A stretch of 64,000 bases of DNA from Perkinsus olseni (taxonomy: Eukaryota > Perkinsozoa > Perkinsida): positions 20,984 through 84,983 of the forward strand of contig JABANN010000063.1 of the NCBI GenBank assembly GCA_013115125.1. Reading direction: 5' to 3'. Positions within the stretch are counted from its first letter, which is position 1. Every line of letters begins with the position of its first letter. The position numbers were made by a program, and so were the translations under genes. Positions 43,604 through 55,400 of the stretch are shown piece after piece. The notes beneath the pieces are model-generated. The model was not told where the DNA came from. It saw only the letters and a program-made list of their open reading frames with translations, and did no database searches.

Positions 43604-45776
43604 TATCGCCGCTGGTGGCAACGTCACGGAGAGTGGTTAGTCTACGTCATGCGTATCACAGTACCCTACCGACGAGCCTTCTTCTCCTGTTGGGCCTGGT
43701 ACTTGCTGGTGGACGCTTGAAAGCTGCTGACAGAGCTTTCAGGGGCGTTGTTGCTGTACTTAGTACCGTGGAAATGTTTGAATGATGGGGCATTTGAGAT
43801 CACTGTGGGAGTCGCCTAATGGTTCTGCTGATCCAGTGGAGGAGTGGTAGAGCCCACCCTGGACACTATGAGTTGGGCGATATTTGGTATATATACATAA
43901 GTATATATAGTGGTATCAATACCATTTTCATTTATGGTGTATACTCATGCCTCCCTTCCCGCTATTCCTCCTGTCCATTTTTCGTTACTTTCTCGAGTGG
44001 CCATGGTGCCAGTTACCTGGCGGCTGCCGAGTCTCTCGATGCCTGTAAGAAGGAGAAGACGGAGACCGAGAGGGTTCTGATGGAGCTGTTGCTGAAGGCA
44101 GGAGAATCCCGAGATAAGGCCATGAACGAGATGCTGCAAAGCTTGGACACCTTATGAAATCTTGCATTTCCTCAACGTTCCTTCCCGTAGTTGACTCTGT
44201 GTGATACATTTTTTTACTTATTATGTGAACCTCTGCCGCTGTACTCGTGAGGGCAGTTCAGATTCGAGTCGGGTAATTTTGTGGCGCGCGACAGTTGCTC
44301 CTGCTGTCCCGATTCCAGTAAAATGGCAACTACCGGTGGTATCTTGGAGGAGGTCAAGGGAAAGCTCGTCATTGGTCTGCACTACCTACTAAGATTCCTG
44401 CACGCATGCGCAAAGATACTCCGACTGGCTGTGGTGGTATCGACTCCGGTACTTCGCAGGTTGTTATTTCTGAGCCTGAAAATGTTCTCTTCGATCATTT
44501 CGAAATTGAAGAATGTGGTGTCTTCAAAGGACCAGGGGGAAGCCGCGGAGGGGGAACGTGTAAGATCCGACCTCATTCGTATCTTGCATACTCGGACCTT
44601 AGATTCGAGATACTCCTGGCACGCCTGCTGAGGCCTCTGGCGCTCCCGCCGTGCATGTAGAGGCCCCTGTGGAGAGTGGCGAAACCGAGGAGGGCAAAAC
44701 GACGGTTGAAACTCCCGCGAAGGAGATTAGTGACAAGAAAGGGAAGAGGCATTCTACTACTCCTCTCACCGCCCCTAAGGGAGATCGCGAGCCCCCACGG
44801 ACCCCTAAGAAAGACGAGCCTGCTCCGGGCGAGGGGGCTGGCCAAGCCAGGCCGATGTCCAAAAGTGACGTTACGGGCGGTGGTGGTGAAGGGGCTGGGG
44901 AAGGGAGGCCTGGGATGAAGAGCGATGATGTTGAGGCTGGCGAGAAAAAGGGGAAGAAGAGAGGCGGGAAGAAGAAGAAAGCTGCTGATGCTACGGGTGA
45001 AACGGCGGAGAAGGCAGTAGCTGCAGCTCCAAAGACTAAAGCGGTGCCCAAGAAGAAGGCTGGGAAGGGGGAAGGTGAGAATGGCGGCGCGGGGGCCTTA
45101 TTCGTCTAGTCATCGGAAGGTTGTGGGTTCAATTCATGGACCTTTTTATTCAGATAAAACCGATGCCGGGTTGGAGCGAGAGAACGCCAACCTCGCTAAG
45201 GAAGTCGAGGAAGCCACCCGAAAGTGGGCCCCAGAGATCTCACTCTGTAGTCCTCTATGACTTGCCAGGTACCGGGCCCAACAGGAGGAGATATCGAAAG
45301 CTCGCCGAGAGAAGAAGGAGGTCATTTCCGTCGCCGCCCAGCTGTATCAAATCGCCATGGTGAGTCTGCCTATTGCAAAAGGGGCACCTTCCATATGATA
45401 CCAGCTCTTGGTGGTACTCGATATCGGCTTAAAGATCCCATCTCAAAACGGGCCGTGAGGTATGTGTACCATTTTTGATCTGCCTCATGGCCTGGGCCTA
45501 GCTGTTCTTGGTGAGGGGATGTTGAGAACACTATTCCCAAACCAGATTATATAAAGGCGAAGCCAAAATAGTGGAACCCAAGAGCAACTTAATAGAACCC
45601 AGGTCAAATCGATAAAACGCCAAGGCTTTATGTAATTGCTCTGAGGTTTCACGGACTTGGTCTGGGCTTTGTCAAATTAGTCTGAGATTTTACCAAATCC
45701 GGACTTGGTGTAGATGCGACCGTTCGTATTGCAACGACGGTAGGGAGTCTCTCCTCTTCTCAGGGTATCGAACCGA
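43604..45776 (+). other. coiled-coil and Lys-rich exons, gene borders unclear
   Basis: About 44021-44157 encodes a coiled coil ending in a stop (AAAESLDACKKEKTETERVL, LKAGESRDKAMNEM). From about 44390 a second protein reads PARMRKDTPTGCGGIDSGTSQ, then, after a gap around 44570, a long low-complexity frame 44607-45109 rich in Lys, Glu, Gly and Ala (KGKRHSTTPLTAPKGDREPP, GEKKGKKRGGKKKKAADATG). Coiled-coil pieces at about 45150-45230 (LERENANLAKEVEEATRKW) and 45268-45360 (QEEISKARREKKEVISVAAQ) follow. 44276-44290 holds the GTGGCGCGCG motif and 44578-44611 a GTATCTT palindrome. I cannot fix the exon chain. Confidence 0.4.
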
Positions 45777-46930
45777 TGCCTCGCCAGGCCCGTACTGATT
45801 CATTTGCTCTCCCCAAGCCACCGAGTATGGGAGAGCAGACCAGAAGGGGCGCGGAGACTGCTAGAACCACAGGAAGTGCTCCTCGATACCCTCGTGAGGG
45901 AAGCCAACAACAGCGAGCCCAGGCCAGCTTTTTTATGAAGTAAGAATCTTTTGCATGTCTGGATGACGAGCTTCGACCTCGGATTCAGCTCCTCTGGGGG
46001 ACAAGTGCCCACTAGACGGTCGTCCAATGTGACTCGCCCGTCCGGTGCTGATAAAGAGGCTGATCTCAACAACCTGATTAAAGAGGTAGGAGGGCAAAGG
46101 CTGGACGGCCCAATATTCTCTCGAGTGTCAGGCCAAGGCCCATCAGGCTTTACTGAGGGCCAAGTCCCAGACTAAGTTGGAAGGTGAGAAGAGGCGACGT
46201 CGGCTCTCTATATGTTGTGGAAATTATTTATTTTCATTTCTCCTCTACTTGAACTTATTGTGTGAAATTTAGGTCATAAAACTATGCGTATTCGACAAAT
46301 TATGCACCTTGTTGCATCATCAAAATCGAAAACAGTGGAGTAGTTATGATCGTATCATTTTCAACAGCGGACTGAGGGGAGTATAGATTGTCACCTCTGC
46401 GTGTTTTCGTGCGTTCAAATTATTTCTCCTCGGTGACGTTGTTTGAAGTGGCGAGACACCATTCGATAGCGTGTGGTTTGTGTATTGAAGAAAAGAGGAC
46501 GGAATCGTTTCCGCTCCCATCTGGTTTCAAACGCTTCGAAAAAATACGGAAAAAGCTTGTGACGGGATTCGAACCCGGGCAGTTGGCGCCGAGCCCCGCA
46601 GTATCAATGGCAGTGGTTCATCACCAATCGTGGTCACCTTGTGTCGAGCCCGGCTCGCTGCTGTAGGGGAGAATGGCGGCAAGCCAAGTCCGGAAGAAGT
46701 CCGAGGTCGCCTGCGTACGGGCAACACCAAGCAGGATCTGGAAGAAGCCATCAAGGAGGTCGGCACAGGGTCCCCGCTGCTTGCAATGATGGTGTTGTTG
46801 TTGCCAGGCGAAGGAGCTGGATATGTCGTACGAGGCTGGACTCGCGGAGAAGAAGTTGAAGGGGCTGAAAGAATGATTATTATTATAACGGGTTTTTTCC
46901 GGTCTGCTTTTTGCAGTAAAACTTGAGTCG
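45777..46930 (+). other. start of another coiled-coil gene, exons only
   Basis: ATG 45777 opens a basic, Pro/Gln-rich N-terminus (MPRQARTDSFALPKPPSMGE...) up to about 45942. Exon pieces with Glu/Lys/Leu composition follow: DKEADLNNLIKE near 46070, AKAHQALLRAKSQTKLEGEK near 46135, KQDLEEAIKEVG near 46740, and AKELDMSYEAGLAEKKLKGLKE near 46810. They look like one gene, but several junctions are unclear, and stops after the last exon suggest an end before 46950. Confidence 0.4.
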
Positions 46931-47910
46931 GCCTTGAGGATCACGATACGCTCTCGTCCATTTCTTTATACCACCCTTTTTGCGTTGCCGAGTTGCCCCT
47001 GACCGTTTGGGCATCATACTCGGGCGAACCGATGGCTTTCTCTCCGATAGAGTGGTGACTGATCTTCGTGGGTAAGCATGACCAACAACATGAACCGGAG
47101 TTGGGCCAAGAATCTCAGTAGTGACTGATAAGCAACCGTTTCATCATCATCAACATCCTGGGCGCGCGCTACGTAGGATATCTACGATAGATCTCAGCAC
47201 ATTAGGAAGAGACAGGTAGTGAGGACAGTAGATGTCTACTTAAAAGACCACCTCGGGTCGTTGATGACGTTTGCCGGTCCGACCAGCCTGTTCTCTCAAC
47301 CATTACAAGCACACGATCACTGATAATGACTGTGCATGTAACCAGGGAGGAACGAAAACGTCGGTTAGAATCCGAGTAAATAAGCAACCGTTAGACACAC
47401 CAGCTTTATCGTAAGAGGACTTCTTCTTCGATGGACAGGGTTGAAGAGACAGCCTCTCACAGTTTCCAACAGCGCTGCCAGGATGGTCTCTTTTACACTT
47501 TAAATTTAAGCCTTGAAGCGCTTCTTTGATCCAGGAGAGGAAGCCGTGTATTGAAGAATTCCGTTGATCGTAACCTTCAATGTTAATAATACCAATTCGA
47601 TAATACATAATTACCTCGGTCACTAATCATGCATGTCCACGAGACCCCTCTGAACGATGGAAGAGTAGCTCGTTGACCGTCACACAACACAAGCCACTGA
47701 CGCAGGACCATTGGAGAGCTCCCAACGCCACAGGCGAATGAGAGCGCCGGAATGAGTCTGCCTGGCACAGCGACTATTGGCCGCTATTAACTCAACAACC
47801 AAACACCCGTACTCGAGTTTTGCCGTGTAGCATCTTTTTGTGCGTAACCAGCAGCAAATGTTGACTAGTGTATACGACCGCGATGAATGGGACAGCAGCA
47901 GCGCTAAGAA
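46931..47910. other. intergenic region
   Basis: Nothing coding or repetitive recognised. It lies 3' of both the plus-strand coiled-coil exons and the minus-strand thioredoxin. Confidence 0.4.
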
Positions 47911-48349
47911 TTAACAGTTCGCCTGGATCAGGTCATGGAGCTTTGCGTCACTGGCACCGCTCATCCGGCTAACCTGATCAACATAACAACAGTAAAGGGG
48001 ACTTCACACGGACAGCGGTGGTGGCAGCCTTACCTCCTTGCCCTCCTTGTAAAGAATGAAGGTGGGAAGGACCTGTATGTCCGCCTTCTCGGCTGCGTCT
48101 TCTGCCTCGTCAACGTCGACCTTTATAAAAACGGCCTGAAAAAAGGGGCGATAAATCTGGCAGGGAAGGGCCTTTGGTTCTTCTTCTCACTTTTCCGTCG
48201 AATTCACCGGCCATGCCCTCGAACTTGGGACCCATGGTGACACAAGGGCCGCACCAACTTGCAAAGTAGTCTACAACGACCAGCTTGTCACCGTTATCGG
48301 CGAACGCCTTGTCAAGGCCCTCAACTGTGTTAATGTGAGCGACAGTCAT
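47911..48349 (-). CDS. thioredoxin
   Basis: Small dithiol reductase of the cytosol. Three exons in phase 0: 48349-48191, 48135-48034, 47973-47911, giving 107 residues, the standard length. Active site FASWCGPC at residues about 28-35, the buried Asp region KLVVVDYFA, FIKVDVDE, the cis-Pro loop IQVLPTFILYKEGKE, and the terminal helix SGASDAKLHDLIQ. No signal peptide or extra domain. It would work with thioredoxin reductase and peroxiredoxins, not seen here. The introns are 55 and 60 nt. Confidence 0.97.
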
Positions 48350-49450
48350 AATGAAATTAGTACCAGTTTAAAACAACTGTAAAAGACAACTACATGAGCG
48401 AGGTCAACACCATGGCAAGATACGAGCTTAAGGATACGTCCACGACGGGGAAGGCACACAAGCTAAGTGAACCTAACACACGCGGTGTCCCGATGTGGGA
48501 TGGTAGCATAAGAAGTAGTCGCGTAGCTAAGCGAGACCGATCAACTGCGAGATGCGGGCGTTTTAGCTCGCGTTAAAACGTCTGCTGGTCGAGTTCATCC
48601 GCGCATAAACAGCGCGTTATGACGTGCTATGGCGCACGCCTTTGCACTCTTGGCGACCCATAGGGAATCCCAAGGAAGTGGGATAAGAGGATTGAAAAGA
48701 GATGGTTCAGGGTGTGATAGATTGCCCACAACCACAGCTGAATCCTAGTCGGTATTACGTACTTAAAAGAGACTATTGTGATTGGAGCTGCACGCCAAGT
48801 ACGACAGACGATTCTTGTAGAACTGTGTGTCACTGAATGTGCCATCGAAAAAGGTCCCAGTCAGTTGGAATAACGGTGAGAATCGACCCTGGTGCCAGCG
48901 GGCCCCACGACCCTTCCTGTCGGACTGTCCCGATCCCCACCAATCAGTTCTGCCATCTTCGACCAAGCCCGTGCAATGCCGTCCACGTCCATCGCCCCCG
49001 CTGGGGCATACCTTTCGCATGGTATCGGTCCGAGGTAGGGTCGGCCGAGTCGGCTGGTTGGAGAGAACGATTGAGAGAGACTTCAATAAACCAATTTTGA
49101 GATACAGCATTTAAACTAAAACCGGATTTTACGCGTCAAAATCAATCTCCGAATCACTCGGAGTTCAGAATTAGTTTTTTCGAACGGGAAAGGTGAGAAA
49201 ATTGAATCGAGGAATTCTCAAATACCAAAGAAGCATCTTCGGGATCTGGTAACCGGATTCTGGTTGCCGTGGATAACAGCTGAGTCTACTGATCGCCCTG
49301 TTGGCTTTAGAGGGAGGCTCTCTGGTTTCCCTTACCTGCCTTCACCCGTAGTTCTGGGTTTTCCTGTCGCGCGTGGTTCCTTGGATTTCGGACTTCTCCT
49401 GATTTTACCCGTCTTAAAACGTCGTTGTTGCCAGGCTTGCGTCTCCTGAG
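48350..49450. other. intergenic region
   Basis: About 1.1 kb without supported exons: the thioredoxin promoter and the region upstream of the large coiled-coil gene. Confidence 0.4.
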
Positions 49451-52400
49451 TTAGAGAAGTTCCTAAGTACGGCGCTGGCCGGAATGACTGTGAAGGTGCA
49501 GTGTCTTTGCGAGGTGGGCCGCTCTTGGGTGATGGACGGCGATGAGAGAGTGCCTCTCATTCCCTTCCCTCTCTCTCAGAGAGAGAATCTTTTGTTTTGT
49601 TAGGAGCAAGAGAGGCAATTGAGATGCTTCAGAAACACCCTTGAGCGACATAAGGATTCTCAGCAGATGATGGTTGATGAATTTCGACAGGCTAAGGACG
49701 AGTGAGTGCCCATGGGGTGTTCAATTACCTCATTCTGAAATTCAGAATCGATTCTGGAACCACGGTCTACGTGTAGAAATCAATTTTACAATCGATTCCG
49801 TGTTTCGGAAACGCAGCCGATATGACAGAGGCGATTCCTCGAAGTTCGAGGAGTTCACAGCGATCGTGTTGGATCCAGTTTACAAGCTCGCCCTTGCGCA
49901 GCCCTCTTTTAGATGATTTCACTAAAATCATTTCTGCGACGAAACCGCTCGAAGTGGGTGAAATTACCGAAGGTTCGTAGCATCTGTCAGCGTTGACCGC
50001 TCTCCGGTCAACTTCCCCGCTTTTACGCATACCAACGGTGAAACTCAGAGTCGATTCCGGAATTCATTTCACAAGTGGAGTGCGGCTCCCGAATCGAATC
50101 TGAACTTCGGAATTAGTTCGTTGAGCACCACCTTCGATCGTGCGAAAGAATCCTTGAATTCATTGAAGCTCAGACAGCATTGAGTTCTATGGCCTAGTGT
50201 TGTCGCCGACATCTTGTTCTGCGCTCGGGGTTCTGAAACAAAGTTGGAGGACTTCCCTTGTGGAGGGAAGATTGGAAAACCTACCCCTCTTAGGTGTCTG
50301 GCGGAGGTAAAGGAGCTGAGTCGTATTGCTGTGGATGAGAACAGAGACAGGGCCTTCGATGCCACTAAACACTTTATGCAGTCAGCTGCTATTCAGTGTA
50401 AGGCTACTGGACCCGGTACCACGGGAATGGGGACGGGCATGGGTATTCAAAATTGAGCGAAGCGTTCAGCTAGTAGTTTCATAATGAAGCTTTTATTCAG
50501 CAAACTTAGCAGGCTCCTCCAGGGAAGTGTTCTTCTCATTAATAACTTTTCACAAAAAAAATGGCGACCACGCAAGGATAACAAGCTGACATGATGTTGT
50601 CAAATTCGTTGGTAGTTGATATCGACTTCAGGCCGGGAGTACTTCCAGGGTGAATACGAGAAGCAAATGAAGGAGGAATTGATGGCTAAGTTGGCTGATG
50701 CTGCAGTGCAGGGGCTCGCTAGGGACTTTGATGAGGTGGGCTCATCGCTCCGGGCTCCATCGCGCGCAGGAAGGGTCGGGCCTGCTCGGTTCTGGAATCC
50801 CTTCCATCCACGTTTACTGTGCGGGCGGTCGTTGGTACGTGCTCTCCTAGTTTTAATTTCGTGGCGCGCGGTCATGCGTGGTCGTTCCTGTCATCTTTGC
50901 GTAGCAGAAATTGGGTAGAAGAGAGTGAACGCTGGTCCTGATCTCGCGCAGGTGAAAGCCCGGCTCCGAGATGAAGTGATTCGGATGGTAGGGGAGGAGG
51001 TCCATCTGAGTTATGCTAGCCAGTGGCGCGATGAGATGTGAGGGGCGTAACGTTTGGCTGAGGGGTGGTCACTGGAATGATGAAGCCAGGGCTGGCTTTT
51101 TTATAGTTCTTGAGTCGCTAAGAGAACTGAATTTTGATGACTGTCTTCGTCTTTGCATCGCTAACTGCTACAAAATTTCTCGTCATCGTTGTTGGTGCTC
51201 CCGACTCGGGAGTCCCGAGAATGCGTCTACTAGGTTTGCTAAGTCATGTTAAATTTGCTCCTAGTTTTCTAAGATGGAAACTGCATAAAATTTCTCCCCG
51301 AAACCGCTAAGATGTCGGGATGGTGGCAGCGATGATGAGTGTTATGAAGAGCGCCTTTGTGTCGACAAGGAGGGCTCTCGTGTTCGGATACATACTTGAT
51401 CGACGCTTCTGTCGTCGTTAAAGGACCCAGAATCCATTGCGAACTCGGGGGGCCGTCTCCGGAACACCTAACGCGACGGTTGCCGGGATGGCGGACGGAA
51501 AACTCAGCTGCGATCGCTTCCACTCCTCACGACCGTCAAATGGTTCTCTCGCGTAGCTTTCCGACAGCGGCCCTCACCAAGGCCACTGGTGATGGCAGCT
51601 GCCGTCTCGGGTACTGGGGAAAGCCCCGAGTTGCCGTAGAGTCATAGTATATTTCATAACCGATGACTGTTTGTCATGGCCACGATTGTGTCGGTTCCTT
51701 TCAGGTTCGAGCGGCTTAAAGCGGATGTAACAATGAAGATGGTGCGAGAGGAAGTCGCTAACGCTATGGACCAGCACCTAGAGGAGGCCTCAGACAAGGT
51801 TATCACTCTTCTTCCCATCCCTCGGTAGTTGGTGATGATCTCAGATGCAGCGACGGTTCGAGGCTGCTATTGGTGGCTTGAAGGTCGACATGTGTGACAG
51901 AGCGTCCGTTGCTGGTATGGTAGAAGAGGCCCGCCAGGAGTGGTCGGAGGCTTCGACCAAGAGGTCTGATGGGGGTCGATAGGCCAGGGTTGTCATGGCC
52001 TCGTCTAGGTTCGATGAAGTATCTAGAGCACTTGCCGATGTCCATGATCGGCTACAGGGCCATGCTCAACAGCTTCGCGGGGAAATTACTTCTTCACAGG
52101 CGAAGGTGATCTCTTGTTATCTAACTTATCCTGAGGGAGTATCTCATTATCAAGCTCGCCGGCTGATGGTCAACCTTTCTAGTTGTAGAGAATGTAGTAG
52201 CAGATCGGGCTCGTAGTGACTGAGACAGAGCAGATAGAGTTGGGGGCGGGGGGCGTTAGTGACTGGACCCTAGTATGGGGGGCTACTTGGCACAGGACCG
52301 CCTCATGTAGTGCAAAGCATAGAACGTAGATGCCCGCATGAGTGTCTTTTCCGATCTTGAGGAGCTCCTGTCGTTGGCCAGGTCCTGGGAGTGCTGGCTG

Positions 52401-55400
52401 AGACTGGCGATGAGCTGGCCCGAAGGATCGAGCTACAGTCATCATCATCATCGCCACCACAGGTAGCTGGGGCCTGTGAGAGGAGGCTCGGCGATGTGGG
52501 CCTGTGCAGGTTGGAGGTGATACTCAATCGCAACTGAGCGGGGATATTAACAAGTGAGCCAGGTCGTCGTCTTTTTGGCGATCCTTTCACTATTATTCTG
52601 TCCTCTACTCGAGCCCGATACTACCTCGACCCCCAGAGTTGGGCGATGGGTGGTAGCACTACTCAGCATACCCTCCGCTGGAAAGGTTCGATGATGGTCC
52701 GCAGTCTTTTAGTATTTCCTCTTCCCACTTGTGGTTTATGTATGGCATTTTCGATTGTTTATGTACCTACTTTGTGATCAACGGCCACCCCTCAGCGATC
52801 TCCTTTCAGACTCCAAATTAGCGTTGATGGTGCTGAGCTTCGAGTGGCGGCGGCCGAGAGGAAATTGAGCGTACTCGAGGAGAAACTGATCGACGCTGAG
52901 AACTGTGAGGGGGGGGGGCAGCTGGGCTAGTTCCCGCGTTGTTCAACTGTTGGGGGTGCTAGTAGCACCGTGCTACCATCCCCGATGCTCTCGACCGTCG
53001 GTGTCACTTCTGGGCGGAAGTTGAGGCTTTCGACCGACGGAGCGCTTGCCAGGGGGGGATGGAATCATTCGAATAGGGCAATTGCCGTGACGGAAGAAGT
53101 TCTGCCGCGATGTTGCTGTACTTCAGCACTCACCTCGACCATCTCTAACGTCGCTGAGGAGCTAGACGCGGCCACAGCAGAGAACACCGAGTCCATAGCG
53201 AAGTTGAAGGAGTCTGTTGGGGGCCTTGAAGAAGCCATAGAAGGCATTGCAGGGAGCCTGGAGGCCTCAGAGGGCAGACTACTGAAGGAGATCAGTGATA
53301 AGGCCGGCAGAGAGGAAGTGGAGGGCATGCTGAGGAGGGTGAAGGCGGAGGCTAAGGCACCTACTGGGCCGCCGGTGGACGTGGTAAGAGGCGAAGGGGG
53401 GCGTCGTTAGATTAGATAACTCATCAGGAGTCGTTTAAAGTGGTTGTTGAGCGGTGATCACAGCTGTAACATAAGTACGTGAGCTAGGTCAGCCGGGGGG
53501 AGTCCTGAAAGGAATCACGGAGGGAGACAGTAAATTGTATACAACAACTCCTCACGGGCGTCCAGTAGCTACCCTGGGTAGAGAGGGTCGCTGGTGAAGG
53601 TGTGGTATGCTTTTTTCGAAGGGATAGTACTGTTTTAATCTAATTTTTGTTGTGATTACAGACTCTGATGAAGAGAGCAAACATTATTTCATAGCGGTGT
53701 TGTGGCCATTTCTGGCTTAGAGGTATCTTAGGTCGACTATGGGCTTCCGCAGAATCGAGTTTGCTGTGAATTGTTAGAAATTTCCGTGCTCAGGATACCA
53801 ACTCGGCGCTAAGACTCAGTGAAATCACTACGCAGCTGGAGAAGCACCTTCAAGAGGCGTTGCAGCCGCTGGAGGGCAACTTGCAGGACCTCGAGGCCCG
53901 TACTAAGGGTCGGATGGAGTCACTTAGTGTGAAGGTGGAAGATGGTCAGAAGGCATTGGAGGAGAACATTAAAGGCGTTGGCAACAGGTGGGAAATATAT
54001 CGGGCGATTCTGTACTATGCAAACTGCGATCGTCGGTCAACGATCTGAGTCCTTTCACCCATTCCCAGAATCGGTGAGAAAAGTTTCAGCTCCTGTCGCG
54101 GTTCATTGCCTTATGATTCTTGTTGGCTCTACTGCTCTTCTTATTAACCCAACTTCGAGTGGTCCCGCTGAGCGTAGGAGGTCGTCGCCGTATAAAATTG
54201 GAAAATAAGGGCTCGAGCGTGGTTGGGATCATCACTTTCGAAACCACATTTGGTCGCTTCATCGTAGTGTAGTATGTCTTGCCAATGGTGAATTGTTACT
54301 CCTGAGGGTGCTTCCCTCAGGATCGACAGTCTGGACCTTAGAGTGTCGCAACTAGAGCAACCGTCGCAGACGACCACCGGTCCTTCGAGGGAGCCCTCCA
54401 TCAACCCAGTCAAAGGCACAGTCGTCGAGGAGGATATTCGCGAGCTGCAACGGAGGTAATTGGGGGTACACCGGCTGTCTTCATGACCCTGGTCTGAAAA
54501 AAATGTTATGAAAAAGCGGTTTGAAGAGCAAAAAATCTTCAAAAAAAGCGCTCACGAAAAAAATATTCTCTTCCGTTGCTTGTTCCTGGATTTACGCTCT
54601 TGGCTTTTCCTAAATCTTCGAGTCATCGTAGTGGTGTCGTAATGGATGGTCGTGCTTGAACTTAATCGCCCTGGGCGGGAAGGCTGACTGCTCGGCAAGT
54701 AACCAGAACATAAACTGTCCATGGTGAATGTGGAGACATTGAGGTGTCCCTTAGGATGGCCGATGTCGAAGGGCTGCGATCGGAGGTGGAGGTCGTCCGG
54801 AGGGACGTCCAGGAGGCGGCCCGGCCACTACTCGGTGAGTCTCGCTCGCCCATGGACGGCTCATCCTGCCGGCCCGGCAGGATACAGAGATGCCAGGTCG
54901 AACATACAGAGGGACGTGGCGGGGCTTCAACCCCTCTGTGGCATATAGAGGGACGCTCACGAGGCAACATACAGAGATGCCCTCCTGCCCGGCAGTGCCG
55001 GGCAGCAGGAGGGCATCTCTGTATGTTGCTGTTCGTCTAAGAGTTGAGGTTGAGGGGTGTGGAGCCAAGCTGTAGTGGTCCTCAGGGTGATGATGCCCAT
55101 TGGTCTTTTATCGTGATAAACCTCGTAAATGATTTCAAAGTCCAGCTATGAATGGATTGTGATTGTGCCGTTCTCCTCTACAGCTCTGTCATCAGTATTG
55201 TGTCGATACGGGCTTGTCTCGAGCATTCTCATACGCTTCTTCTTCCCTGTTGTGCCGGTCCATAACGAAGGTATCGTTTCTCTTCAGCAACCGTTGTGGA
55301 TGCTGGGGCGCCGTCTGAGAGCAGCTCGAGTTTGATGCAGCAGTTGGTGGAAACCTGTCTGCAATGGCGGTCTGAAATTCAGAAAGCCCGGACTTCAATG

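Noticed and set aside
46555-46660. Possible tRNA-Ser/Leu on minus with GGTTCGAATCC
   Set aside because: Outer ends GTGAC/GTCAC could pair and a T run follows, but D and anticodon arms do not form. Similar partial boxes at 12.39, 25.48 and 42.39 kb fall in introns or spacers without cloverleaves, so I do not call a SINE or tRNA family.
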